Assembly: GCF_030323265.1 (NCBI RefSeq)
Contig: NZ_CP104991.1
Span: 310,001-374,000 of the forward strand
Source of the DNA: Terrirhizobium terrae
GTDB lineage: Bacteria; Pseudomonadota; Alphaproteobacteria; Rhizobiales; Rhizobiaceae
DNA length: 64,000 nt
Reading direction: 5' to 3'
Under the pieces are notes generated by a model that saw nothing but the letters and a program-made list of their open reading frames with translations, had not been told where the DNA came from and did not search any database. Shown here in pieces: positions 44,809 through 53,973 of this stretch; the first letter of the stretch is position 1; every line of letters begins with the position of its first letter. The position numbers and the translations under genes are program-made.

Positions 44809-46505
44809 AGATGCCGATCGACCGGTTGGGATTTCATCATGGCTCCATCCCGGCGAAGAAAAATGGAAGCACGGCCGAAAAGATGGAGGGGCAAGCACTC
44901 AGGGTCGCGGATGTCGTGGCGCGCAGTTTGCAAAGGCATGGCGTCAGCCACGCCTTCGGCATGCCCGGCGGTGAGGTCGTCGTGCTGGTGCATGCCCTGG
45001 AAGAGGCCGGCATTGGGTTTCATCTTGCTCGACACGAAACTGCCGCCGCCATCATGGCCGCCGGCGCAAGCGTGATGACAGACACACCCCAGGTGCTGGT
45101 GACGACCGTCGGCCCGGGGCTTGCCAATGCCGTCAACGGGATTGCCGACGCGGCCCAGGAACGGGTGCCGCTGATCGTTCTGTCCGGCATTGTCGATCGC
45201 CAGACGCGAGCGCGCTATACCCACCAGGTCATAGATCACGCAAAGCTGCTTGGCCCACTGGTCAAAGGATCTTTCGAGATCGAACCCGAGAGTGCCGCCG
45301 CCACCGTTGCGCGTGCCGTTGCGCTCGCAACGACGGAGCCGATGGGACCTGTCCATCTCGATATCTCGCCGGCGGTTGCAGCCTCGATGCCTGAGGTCGC
45401 TTCAGCGATCTCCCCGCCAAGAATACTGCGCCCGGCGACACTTGCCGTGGATCCGGTCGTTGCAAATCTTTCCAGCCGGATCGGTCGTTCGGTCCGGCCA
45501 CTGATCATCGCAGGGTTCGAGGCGGCGCGTAGAGACGCCGGCGCGAACGTCGCAGCTCTGGCTGAGGCGATCGGTGCGCCGGTGATCACCACTTACAAAG
45601 CGAAGGGCGTGATCCCGGAAGACCATCGCCTGTCGCTCGGCGCGGCCGGGCTCTCCCCGCTAGCCGACAATGCGCTGCTGCCGCTAATCAATAGATCAGA
45701 CCTTGTTCTAGCCATCGGCTATGACCCGATCGAGATGCGTCTCGGCTGGCTCGATTTTGTGAAAGACCCCGACAAACTGGTCGAAATCTCTGGGGCGATG
45801 CCCGACCATGGGATGCATCATGCGGGCCTGCGGGCAATCGCCGATGTCCGGTCGCTTACCGGCGGGCTCGCCCAAATGGTCGAGCGCCGGCTGACATGGG
45901 TCGACGGCGAGCCTGCCAAGCTCCGCAACCTGCTTCACCAGACCTTCACGCGCCCGGATGCCTGGGGTCCGCATGCAATTATTGAAATCCTGAACGAGGA
46001 AACGGACGACGATCTCGGTCGTGACCGTCGACAGCGGGGCCCATCGCATCCTGTTGTCGCAGAAATGGACCGCGCGCCAGCCTCTCAGGCTTCTGCAATC
46101 CGCCGGCTTCTGCACCATGGCCGCAGCCCTTCCCTCGCTATCGGGGCGAAGGTGGCGGATCCCGGTCTTCACGTCACCGCCGTGATGGGCGACGGCGGCC
46201 TGGAGATGGGCATCGGCGAGCTTGCGACACTGCGCGACCTTGGCCTGCCGATCACCATCGTCGTCTTTCAGGATCAAAGCCTTGCATTGATTGCCCTGAA
46301 GCAATCGGCGGGTAGGTTGCCGCCGGCGGGCGTAAAGCTCGGATTGACCGATTTTGCCACGATCGCCGGAGGGTTCGGTGGATATGGCGTGAATGTGGAG
46401 ACGACCGATGACCTCCGTCACGAACTTGCAGCGGCGCGCGACCGCCCCGGTTTCAGCCTCATCTGCTGCCGCTTCGACGCAAGAGCCTACGAGGGCGCCT
46501 TCTAA
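44805..46505 (+). CDS. Thiamine-pyrophosphate enzyme of the acetolactate synthase family, with two compensating frameshifts
   Basis: 566 residues. N-terminal PYR domain with the catalytic glutamate (GFHLARHETAAAIMAAG), central domain (VVANLSSRIGRSVRPLIIAGFEAARRDAG), C-terminal TPP/Mg motif VMGDGGLEMGIGELATLRDLGLP. Residues about 404-444 read as unlike family sequence because a C appears inserted near 46014 and a G lost near 46137. The intervening other frame reads VVTVDSGAHRILLSQKWTARQPLRLLQSAGF, which fits. As sequenced, the segment would distort the TPP domain. Substrate unknown; oxalyl-CoA or 2-oxo acid chemistry is possible given the CoA transferase. Confidence 0.78.
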   Translation: MKMPIDRLGFHHGSIPAKKNGSTAEKMEGQALRVADVVARSLQRHGVSHAFGMPGGEVVVLVHALEEAGIGFHLARHETAAAIMAAGASVMTDTPQVLVTTVGPGLANAVNGIADAAQERVPLIVLSGIVDRQTRARYTHQVIDHAKLLGPLVKGSFEIEPESAAATVARAVALATTEPMGPVHLDISPAVAASMPEVASAISPPRILRPATLAVDPVVANLSSRIGRSVRPLIIAGFEAARRDAGANVAALAEAIGAPVITTYKAKGVIPEDHRLSLGAAGLSPLADNALLPLINRSDLVLAIGYDPIEMRLGWLDFVKDPDKLVEISGAMPDHGMHHAGLRAIADVRSLTGGLAQMVERRLTWVDGEPAKLRNLLHQTFTRPDAWGPHAIIEILNEETDDDLGRDRRQRGPSHPVVAEMDRAPASQASAIRRLLHHGRSPSLAIGAKVADPGLHVTAVMGDGGLEMGIGELATLRDLGLPITIVVFQDQSLALIALKQSAGRLPPAGVKLGLTDFATIAGGFGGYGVNVETTDDLRHELAAARDRPGFSLICCRFDARAYEGAF

Positions 46506-46524
46506 GCCTGTTCCCGTAACCGCG

Positions 46525-47630
46525 ATGGATCCACTCACCAAGCGTCAACGGGACCCGCGGCTCGATTTCTTCCGCGGCGTCGGCATGCTGATCATCCTGA
46601 TCGCGCATATTCCGAACGACAGATGGGCTTTGTGGATCCCGGCGCGTTTCGGCTTTTCGGACGCCACCGAGATGTTCGTATTCCAGTCCGGAATGGCATC
46701 CGCGATCGCCTTCGGCGCGACATTCGATCGAGCCGGGACCATGGTCTTGCTAGCGAGGGTCGCCCAGAGGCTCTGGCAGATTTACTGGGCGCATGTCTGC
46801 GTTTTCATCGCCATCGTTGCGCTCATGACGATAGCCGGCACGCGCCCGGACGGCGTCTCCTATCTCGACAGCCTTAACCTGTTGCCACTCATTCGCGATC
46901 CTGGATCGCTGCTTTCGGCGCTTCTGACACTTCGTTATGTGCCGAACTATTTCGACATTCTGCCCATGTATATGGTCGTGCTGGCGCTTTTGCCGATCAT
47001 GCTTGTTACCGAGCGCGTAAACAAAGCCCTGCCCTTCGCTCTAATGGCTGGCCTCTGGGTCGCCGCCCAACTCGGCCTCGCGCATCTTCCGGCCGAACCC
47101 TGGTCGGATCGTGCCTGGTTTTTCGATCCGTTCGGCTGGCAACTGGTTTTTTCACCGGCTTCTTCCTGATGCGCGGAACCCTGCCCGCACCTCACTACAA
47201 TAGATGGCTGATGGCTGCCGCGGTCCTGGTCGTGACAATCACTATCCCCTTCGCCTGGGTCCGGTTTGGCGAAATGCATCCGTTCTTCGCCAATGTCGCG
47301 CAGGTGATCGCGCCGCTCACCGACAAGAGCAATTTCGGCATTTTGCGCTTCATACATTTCCTGTCGCTCAGCTATATCGCCGTCCAGTTGGTCGGAGAAC
47401 GCGGCTCACGTCTCACGGGGCCGATCGTCCGCGCGCTGATTGTGGTCGGGCAGCAATCGCTTGCCGTGTTCGTCACCGGCATGGTGCTCGCCCAGGCCAT
47501 AGGCATCCTGCTCGACCAGGCGGGCCGCACCATCTTTCAGGAAGCCAGCGCGAACCTCTTCGGCTTCGGCGTCCTCATTGCCACGGCCTATCTCGTCCGC
47601 TGGTTTAAGCAATCCCCATGGAAAGCCTAG
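46525..47630 (+). pseudogene. OpgC-domain membrane acyltransferase-like protein, frameshifted
   Basis: Starts MDPLTKRQRDPRLDFFRGVGMLIILIAHIPNDRW, the OpgC signature (D-x2-R-G, H in the first helix), followed by multiple transmembrane helices. A T-run of six (47147-47152) should be seven. Then FFTGFFLMRGTLPAPHY leads into the second half (four more helices) ending 47630. OpgC succinylates periplasmic glucans. 20 bp after the TPP-enzyme stop. Confidence 0.8.
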
Positions 47631-47634
47631 CGGC

Positions 47635-48828
47635 ATGTCGATCCCACCCTCACCTGGAAGCCTGGACGGCCTTCGCATCCTCGACCTTTCGCGCATCCTG
47701 GCGGGACCGACCGCGACGCAACTGATGGGTGATCTCGGCGCCGATGTCATCAAGGTCGAGAGACCCGTTGCAGGAGACGACACCCGCAGTTGGGGACCGC
47801 CCTTCGTTCCGGATATCAACGGGAATGACAGTGACCTCAGCGCCTATTTCCTCTCGGCCAACCGCAACAAGCGCTCGATTGCCATCGACCTGTCGACCGA
47901 CGAAGGTGTTGCTCTCGTCAAACGTCTGGCGGCGATCTCCGATGTCATCGTGGAAAACTACAAGCCGGGCGACCTCGCCCGCCGCGGTATTGGCTATGAC
48001 GACATTCGCAAGCTCAAGCCGGACATTATCTGGTGCGCCATCTCGGGATTCGGCCAGACAGGCCCCTATGCGGATAGGATCGGCTACGACTTCCTCATCC
48101 AGGCGATGGGCGGAATCATGAGCATCACTGGAGAGCCCGATGGGCGCCCTCTGAAGGTCGGGCTCGGGATTGCCGACGTCATGTGTGGGATGTACGCCAC
48201 GGTCGGCACCCTTGCTGCACTTCGGCATCGCGACCGGACGGGTGAGGGTCAGTATATAGACCTATCTCTCTACGATACCCAGGTCGCCTGGCTGATCAAT
48301 GCCGCGACCAACCATCTGGTCTCCGGCAAGGTGCCGGGCCGGATCGGCAACCGCCATCCGAACATCGCCCCTTATCAGACGTTTCGTACGGCCGATGGCG
48401 AGATTGCGATTGCCGTTGGCAATGATCCGCAATTTGCGCGGCTCTGCATTGAGATTGCGCGCCCTCTATTGGCCGAAGACCAACGGTTCCGGCGCAACCG
48501 GGATCGTGTCGTCAACGTCGAGATGCTCGACGAAGCAATAACCGAGGCGCTTATGGCGGACACCGCGAAGAACTGGGTGCGGCGGCTAACTGCAGCGGAG
48601 ATACCCGTCGGTCAGGTAGCGACCGTGGACGAAGTACTGACTGATCCGCACACGATTGCGCGTGAGATGGTTGTCACGGTGACCAATGAACAAGGCGAAG
48701 AAGTTCGGTTGCTGGGAAACCCGTTGAAAATGTCGGCGACGCCCGTGCGCTACGACCGCTCACCGCCTCATCTCGATCAAGATCGTGACAAGATATTGTC
48801 TGAAATGCTGGATGTTGAAGGGAAGTAA
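47635..48828 (+). CDS. CaiB/BaiF-family (class III) CoA transferase
   Basis: 397 residues. LRILDLSRILAGPTATQLMGDLGADVIKVERP is the family start, with the catalytic aspartate region YDFLIQAMGG. VAWLINAATNHLVSGKVP and the DPHTIAREMVV end complete it. Class III transferases move CoA between acids, such as formyl/oxalyl, carnitine or succinyl groups. Last gene of the cluster, 4 bp after the OpgC-like gene. Could supply acyl-CoA for the acyltransferase or feed the TPP enzyme. Confidence 0.88.
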   Translation: MSIPPSPGSLDGLRILDLSRILAGPTATQLMGDLGADVIKVERPVAGDDTRSWGPPFVPDINGNDSDLSAYFLSANRNKRSIAIDLSTDEGVALVKRLAAISDVIVENYKPGDLARRGIGYDDIRKLKPDIIWCAISGFGQTGPYADRIGYDFLIQAMGGIMSITGEPDGRPLKVGLGIADVMCGMYATVGTLAALRHRDRTGEGQYIDLSLYDTQVAWLINAATNHLVSGKVPGRIGNRHPNIAPYQTFRTADGEIAIAVGNDPQFARLCIEIARPLLAEDQRFRRNRDRVVNVEMLDEAITEALMADTAKNWVRRLTAAEIPVGQVATVDEVLTDPHTIAREMVVTVTNEQGEEVRLLGNPLKMSATPVRYDRSPPHLDQDRDKILSEMLDVEGK

Positions 48829-49032
48829 GGAGGATCCATCATGAAAAATGGAGGCTCCCGATGATTCAAGCGAGCAATTGAAAACGTCTCGTTAGAAGCT
48901 CTTGGCGAGATCAGAATCGTTGATACCTGCGAAGTCGGTAGCTCTTTCAAAGCACCCACCGTTCGCAATGATCTAGCCCTAACAAGCGTAATAGTCTCGG
49001 TCCTGCGTTCCCAGAAAATGATTGGCGGCTCA

Positions 49033-50286
49033 CTACTTGGCCAACAGAGCGACATCCTTCAACCGTTTGCGATCGACATCAATGTGCAATGCCTTGTCTG
49101 CTCGATCGAGCGCTTTATGCGAATGCCGTTTCGCATGTCGCCGGTACTCAGGACCGAGATCTGCGGCGAGAGCTAGCGTCTTTTGCAAGCGCAGCCCCAC
49201 TTCAACGAGACCTGCGCCGTCTCTCGCGATCGGCGTATAGAGATCATCGAACAGGTCCGAAACGTCGATGCTGGCAACATGGAGGGCAGGATAAAGCACC
49301 TTGCCTTCTTGCCCTCCAGCCGCATCCCGCCACGCGACAAGAACACGAAGGGTCCTCGACAAGACATCGGTCGCGGTCCCAGGATCATTGACAGCAGGCG
49401 AAAGCGCGCGTGACGCTATTTCGGTCAGAACGGCAGCACCGAAGCGAGGATCTTGGTCGAACGACCTTGTATCGTCGATCGCAAAACATCCCAGGATTTT
49501 CGTCCGAACTTCGTCATCGATGACCTTGGCTGTCCAAGCCACGGTACGACCCGGACCGACAACCGTTCCCGGTATAGCAGAGATGAACATTTCCATCGAA
49601 ATGTCGTCAGCAATGGCTGCCAAGGCACCGCTGTCGACATGTTGGACATATCCCACCTTGTCACTCTGGACCAATTTTCTACTGTCCTTTGGCGCCGCGG
49701 TGTCCTTGGGCAAGGCCTTGCCTCCCAGATGGGGAGCCGCTTGCTATTTATCGATTGCGTCAATCGTTGCCTGTTCAACGCGTCTTGTTGTCTCCGTCAC
49801 ACGGCCGAGCCGCGACAGAGGGTCGATCCAGCGAAGCAACGTGATGACAATCAGAGCTATCACACCAATCGTTACGATAAACAGGACGACCCTGCCCTGC
49901 TCGCCATAGGCCCCCGTGGTCAGCGCGATGATCCCGACCAGGCTGAACAGAAACGAGCCAATGAAGGTGGCCAACACGTTCTGCGTTGTGCTGTCTTCCA
50001 TGACGAGGCGCCTTGCCCTTGGCGTCACGTTGCTGGTTGCCGCGGAGAACGCCGACACCATGGCGCTCAGCGAAAAGGTCGTGACCGTCAGCATGCTCGA
50101 TGCACTGATGCCGAGGATGCGATCAACCGAATCTGCTCCGATCCGGGTCGATAGATTTGCCGGAAGGTAGGGAGAAATCAGGATTGCCATCAGGGCAGTT
50201 GCGATCGCGGCAATGCAGAACAGTGTGGCCCGGAACCAGATCTGGCGGGCAAGCAGAGAGATCTGCCAAATCAGTTTCGAGCTCAC
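49033..50286 (-). pseudogene. DUF2254 membrane protein, interrupted by an in-frame amber codon
   Basis: Two-part protein of about 417 residues. N-terminal half has four transmembrane helices (WFRATLFCIAAIATALMAIL; SSMLTVTTFSLSAMVSAF; NVLATFIGSFLFSLVGIIAL; VVLFIVTIGVIALIVITLL). After DAIDK there is TAG (49744-49746), then the same frame continues QAAPHLGGKALPKDTAAPKD and the soluble domain YVQHVDSGALAAIADD, SRALSPAVNDPGTATDVL, both typical DUF2254. Membrane protein of unknown role. Either a truncated gene or a base-call error. Confidence 0.8.
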
Positions 50287-50375
50287 ACATCTATCTCCTT
50301 TTCATGGGAGATAGCTGAAGACAGGAACAAAACAATCCGAAGCCGTTAAGGTCTTTGTGTCCGATAGCACCGTCG

Positions 50376-50714
50376 TCAATGGCCTGTCACTCGTTCGGAA
50401 GAACGCTTGCGTCGCAAGAATCGGATTTCGTATTCAACCGATGCAGGATCGAGCGGACAAACCGCGATCAGCATTTTATTGCCAAGCTGGACGACGACCT
50501 CCGAGACGCCGTTATCGACTGTCGCTTCAGCCACCCTGATTTTGATGATTCCAAGTCCGGCGTATCGCCAGAACTCCGCGACAGACAGTCCAAGCCTTCC
50601 GGCCATTTCATCGACCGACACACCAGCCTGCGCCGCTCGGATGACGGCATCGTCGTAATTCGATGATGGGTGTCCTGTCATCCGGACGATACTGTCCCCT
50701 CTTTTTCTCGCCAA
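50376..50714 (-). CDS. DUF6522-like hypothetical protein
   Basis: 112 residues (DDAVIRAAQAGVSVDEMAGRLGLSVAEFWRYAGLGIIKIRVAEATVDNGVSEVVVQLGNKML). The layout, a helical N-half with LGLS-x3-F followed by a beta C-half, resembles DUF6522. Function unknown. Confidence 0.55.
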   Translation of the reverse strand: MARKRGDSIVRMTGHPSSNYDDAVIRAAQAGVSVDEMAGRLGLSVAEFWRYAGLGIIKIRVAEATVDNGVSEVVVQLGNKMLIAVCPLDPASVEYEIRFLRRKRSSERVTGH

Positions 50715-50828
50715 GATGAAGGCTTAATGTTCGCGCGCGCTGCAGCGACGTTCAGCCTTGCGGCTTATGTCCAGCCCGTTCGCCGCGCGCACGCGAACAG
50801 TCCTCCCAGTGCGGACTGGGGAATATTA

Positions 50829-50843
50829 TATCACGACATGACA
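50829..50843. promoter_or_regulatory. MarR box 1
   Basis: TATCACGACATGACA, 13 of 15 positions as in the consensus TATCACGCCATGATA. 16 bp before the MarR gene; consistent with autorepression. Confidence 0.6.
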
Positions 50844-50859
50844 TATTGAAAGGGTTTTG

Positions 50860-51306
50860 ATGGTGGTGGCAGAAGAGTTGATTGAGGAAACAGATCTGCC
50901 GTCAGCCCTCTACGACGGACTTGCCGGATTTCGTCTTGCGATGCGCAGGTTCTTGTCGCTTAGCGGTGCAGCACTCGCACAGGCCGATGTCACCTCCCAA
51001 CAATACCAGGCAATGCTGGTCATCAGGACGGCGCCCGGCGGGCAGATCAGGATGCGCGAGCTTTCGGAACAGATGCTTATGCGCGCCCACGGAGCGGTCC
51101 AACTGGTTGACCGTCTTGCGAACGCCGGACTTGTCGAACGCAAACCATCCCAGACCGACAAGCGCAGCATTCTAATCGAGCTGACGCCGAATGGGCGCTG
51201 CCTGCTGCAGGACCTGGCACGGATTCATGTGAAGGGTCTCCTGGAAAATCAGGCGCTGCTTGTGGAGTCACTCGGCAAGCTCGGCGACCTTCGCGAACTC
51301 GCCTAG
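50860..51306 (+). CDS. MarR-family transcriptional regulator
   Basis: 148 residues. SQQYQAMLVIRTAPGGQIRMRELSEQMLMRAHGAVQLVDRLANAGLVERKPSQTDKRS is the winged helix, with wing DKRSILIELTPNG. No second cysteine-based redox sensor (OhrR-type) is evident. AAAGG lies six bases before ATG 50860. A 15-bp dyad motif recurs in front of this gene and three others in the window, defining a likely regulon. Confidence 0.9.
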   Translation: MVVAEELIEETDLPSALYDGLAGFRLAMRRFLSLSGAALAQADVTSQQYQAMLVIRTAPGGQIRMRELSEQMLMRAHGAVQLVDRLANAGLVERKPSQTDKRSILIELTPNGRCLLQDLARIHVKGLLENQALLVESLGKLGDLRELA

Positions 51307-51336
51307 CCGCGAGAACGGCAGGTTCTCGTGTGCTTG

Positions 51337-51768
51337 TCATATACCGCGGATGAACATTGCCATCTGATTGACGACGAGCGCGAAGGGCACGGCCCATAAC
51401 AGTGTCAAAGCCAATCCAGTCACCCAGAACAGCGCTCCGATGTGGCGTTGCGGCTCGAACGGTTGCTCACAAGCCTCCGGCGGTTTGCTCGATAGCTTCC
51501 ACGTCAGGCCGGCGAAGAACAGAGTGCTGAAGAAGCCACCGAATGTGACAACGAAGCAATTTCCGGTGGACACCAGCCCGGCCAGGAAGCGCAAGCCGAA
51601 TGAACTAGCCGTGGCGTCGAAGCCTGCGACGACGATTGCACCGCCGATCAGGATGACTGGCACCAGAGGCAACCACAGAATGAGCCATCCGTAGGCGTCA
51701 TCAAGCGCCCTGACGGTCATTTTCACGGCCATTGTTAGGCGCGTCGAGCTTATCGATGAACCAATCAT
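51337..51768 (-). CDS. Small membrane protein with three transmembrane segments
   Basis: 143 residues (GWLILWLPLVPVILIGGAIVVAG; FVVTFGGFFSTLFFAGLTW; ALFWVTGLALTLLWAVPFALVV). No known family. The start at 51768 is supported by GGAGG nearby and by the MarR box ending 28 bp upstream. Convergent with the MarR gene. Predicted MarR target. Confidence 0.68.
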   Translation of the reverse strand: MIGSSISSTRLTMAVKMTVRALDDAYGWLILWLPLVPVILIGGAIVVAGFDATASSFGLRFLAGLVSTGNCFVVTFGGFFSTLFFAGLTWKLSSKPPEACEQPFEPQRHIGALFWVTGLALTLLWAVPFALVVNQMAMFIRGI

Positions 51769-51795
51769 TCCAGCCTCCTCCCAATCGCATATTAA

Positions 51796-51810
51796 TATCA
51801 TGGCGTGATA
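51796..51810. promoter_or_regulatory. MarR box 2
   Basis: TATCATGGCGTGATA, the exact reverse complement of the consensus box. 28 bp upstream of the 51768 membrane-protein gene. Confidence 0.65.
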
Positions 51811-51879
51811 CATTTGACCATTGAAGCGCCCTGATATTTCGGACACAATTCGGTCACAATTAGTTGTGCCAACGATTTT

Positions 51880-51904
51880 GGAACGATGCCTTCCCAACGT
51901 TGTT
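51880..51904 (+). promoter_or_regulatory. EcfG-type promoter of the PRC-barrel gene
   Basis: GGAACG (51880-51885), 15 bases, TGTT (51901-51904), i.e. GGAAC-N17-GTT. 38 bp before the start at 51942. Confidence 0.5.
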
Positions 51905-51941
51905 GCCCCTTGTGACCAACAACAAACCTGGAGGCATCCAT

Positions 51942-52637
51942 ATGAAAAAGCTTACGCTTTCCGCCCTCGTCCTTTCCGCAGCGATTCCGGCTGTTGCCCT
52001 CGCTCAAACAGGTTCAACGACACCCGCTGCAACCGAGGCGCCAGCTGCAACCAACCAGAACAAGGCGACTGGCGGTATGTCCGATCAGAAGCCGATGGAC
52101 ATGGCGAGTGACCAGAGCGCCGAGACGGCAGGACCGTTTATTACCGTGCCGGAAACGGGTGCCTGGCGTGTGACCGACCTTGAAGGAAAGGCTGTTTATG
52201 GAGCGGAGAACGAAAGCATCGGCGAGATCAATGACGTCCTCGTCAGCCAGGACGGCAGCATCAATGCCGTGATCATCGGGGTCGGAGGTTTTCTGGGGAT
52301 CGGCGAGAAGAACGTAGCCGTCGACATGAGCGCGCTTCAGCTCGGCCCGGGGGTTGATCAGCAGCAGGCGGATGCGGCAAGCGCAGCCGTCTCATCGGAA
52401 ACTACGGCGTCCACGACCACTGGCAACACGACAGGCGCCCCGGCCGCAACCACGCCGGCTCCTGGTGGCACGACAGTCCCGCCAGCGCAGACGCCAACCG
52501 CTGAGGAAACGGCAAGTGCTGACAACATCGAGATTGGCGAGGACGGCTTGCCGGAGCGCATCGTGCTTAATGTCACGCGCCAGCAGCTGGAAAATGCCCC
52601 TGCCTTCGAAGGAGTGGAAGCTGCGCCCAAACAGTAA
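51942..52637 (+). CDS. Secreted PRC-barrel protein
   Basis: 231 residues. Signal peptide MKKLTLSALVLSAAIPAVALA. After an Ala/Thr/Pro-rich linker, a PRC-barrel domain at about residues 78-135 (WRVTDLEGKAVYGAENESIGEINDVLVSQDGSINAVIIGVGGFLGIGEKNVAVD), then a low-complexity Thr/Pro linker and a conserved C-terminus (GLPERIVLNVTRQQLENAPAFE). Common in rhizobial stress regulons; periplasmic, role unknown. CTGGAGGCATCCAT precedes ATG. Confidence 0.85.
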   Translation: MKKLTLSALVLSAAIPAVALAQTGSTTPAATEAPAATNQNKATGGMSDQKPMDMASDQSAETAGPFITVPETGAWRVTDLEGKAVYGAENESIGEINDVLVSQDGSINAVIIGVGGFLGIGEKNVAVDMSALQLGPGVDQQQADAASAAVSSETTASTTTGNTTGAPAATTPAPGGTTVPPAQTPTAEETASADNIEIGEDGLPERIVLNVTRQQLENAPAFEGVEAAPKQ

Positions 52638-52694
52638 CCACTCAGCGTCACTCACCTCTTCGCGCCATGGCGCGGAGGGGTGTTGGAGGAGATT

Positions 52695-52976
52695 ATGTCG
52701 AAAATCGCGAAGGCAGCCATCCGATCGGCCATCTTTATCTGTGCCTCGCTTGCTTTGGGGCCACATATTGCCGCGGCTCAAGATCAATCAAGCTCTCAGG
52801 CCTGCAAACAGGAGCAGCTTGCCGGGAAAAAAGGTGACGAGGCAAAGACCAAAAGCGAGGTTCTTGCCAAATGCGATAGCGTGATCCGTCCGCCTCAGGT
52901 TGGCGACCAGGAAATGGTTGAGCCAGCCCTACCCGTGGGCCGCACACCGATTATCAAACCGGAGCAAAACCGATGA
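52695..52976 (+). CDS. Secreted small protein
   Basis: 93 residues. Signal peptide (SKIAKAAIRSAIFICASLALGPHIAAA) followed by SSQACKQEQLAGKKGDEAKTKSEVLAKCDSVIRPPQVGD. Two cysteines could form a disulfide. GGAGGAGATT before ATG 52695. Overlaps the next gene by 4 bp; an operon with two PRC-barrel genes. Confidence 0.72.
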   Translation: MSKIAKAAIRSAIFICASLALGPHIAAAQDQSSSQACKQEQLAGKKGDEAKTKSEVLAKCDSVIRPPQVGDQEMVEPALPVGRTPIIKPEQNR

Positions 52977-53647
52977 TGAGGCTGGAAGCAACTGATCTGC
53001 TCGGATCCTCGATCCGGGCTGCCGATGGCGATGCTGGCACTGTCAGTGATATTCTGTTTGACGATCAGTCCCTCGCCATCAGATGGGTGGTGGTGCGCAC
53101 TGGGTCATGGCTAAGCGAAGAGCAAGTTCTCGTAAGGCCCCAAAACCTGCTTCGGTCGGAAGCAGATCCCCGGATTTGGGAGACCGGCTTAGCGATCGAC
53201 GATTTCAGGAAAGCTCGGCCGCTTGAGGATGATCTCCCAGTGTCCCTGCAGCGCCTGCGGGAGGCGAAAGTGGAATCCGGTATCTCACCCTTCCGCATCG
53301 CTCCCTTGGGCATGCCCCCAGTCGTTCGACTACATTCCTGGCCGACCGGTGACCAGCATCTCCGCTCCATCAATCATGTGAGAGGCTACGACATTCAGAC
53401 GGATATCGGAACGTTTGGGCGAGTTGCCAACTTCATCATCGCTCTCCCCGAATGGACGATCGTGCAGATCGAGATTTCGCAGTCCGACGGCCAAGAGCCG
53501 CAGTTTAAAGCCCTGAAACCGCCATTCCACATTGATGCTGATCGCAAGGTGGTTGATCTGAGCAACGTGGCGGGCAAAGCTGCCACCTTGCATGATCAAA
53601 GCAGTTCCGGAAGCTTGAAAGCAGGTCGGCGGCCGTTCGGCTACTGA
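52973..53647 (+). CDS. PRC-barrel protein, cytosolic
   Basis: 224 residues with two PRC-barrel modules: MRLEATDLLGSSIRAADGDAGTVSDILFDDQSLAIRWVVVRTG and SINHVRGYDIQTDIGTFGRVANFIIALPEWTIVQIEISQ. No signal peptide, unlike its neighbour. Start overlaps the preceding stop (ATGATGA). Such proteins are typical of stress-inducible rhizobial loci. Confidence 0.85.
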   Translation: MMRLEATDLLGSSIRAADGDAGTVSDILFDDQSLAIRWVVVRTGSWLSEEQVLVRPQNLLRSEADPRIWETGLAIDDFRKARPLEDDLPVSLQRLREAKVESGISPFRIAPLGMPPVVRLHSWPTGDQHLRSINHVRGYDIQTDIGTFGRVANFIIALPEWTIVQIEISQSDGQEPQFKALKPPFHIDADRKVVDLSNVAGKAATLHDQSSSGSLKAGRRPFGY

Positions 53648-53660
53648 CCCATACTCTTTT

Positions 53661-53852
53661 TCAAGCCGATATCACTGCAGCTTGGCCTGGCACCTGCGGC
53701 TGAACAGACCGATCACGGGCTCCCAGCAACAAGTCCATCTCTTTGCGATTGCATCCGAACCGCGCAATCAGCCGCGTCGCCTCTGCGATCTCGATCGCGT
53801 AATGATCGGACAGCGTTTTCGCGGTGTAATCTGCGCCTGTCTCGCTCTGCAT
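53661..53852 (-). CDS. Hypothetical small protein
   Basis: 63 residues (SDHYAIEIAEATRLIARFGCNRKEMDLLLGA). AAGGAGTGCAACGA precedes ATG 53852. Helical, family not recognised. An EcfG-type promoter lies upstream. Confidence 0.6.
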   Translation of the reverse strand: MQSETGADYTAKTLSDHYAIEIAEATRLIARFGCNRKEMDLLLGARDRSVQPQVPGQAAVISA

Positions 53853-53880
53853 TCGTTGCACTCCTTTCGCATGAGGAAGG

Positions 53881-53905
53881 AACGGCGCGTGGTTGCCACC
53901 GTTCC
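53881..53905 (-). promoter_or_regulatory. EcfG-type promoter
   Basis: Minus strand GGAACG (53900-53905), 15 bases, CGTT (53881-53884), 29 bp before the small-protein start. Same spacing as at 2036. Confidence 0.58.
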
Positions 53906-53973
53906 TTCAAGCCTTGCAACAGAAAGCAACGCACGGTGAGCGGCGTAACCCGCCGCCACCACGCTCCGCCAGA

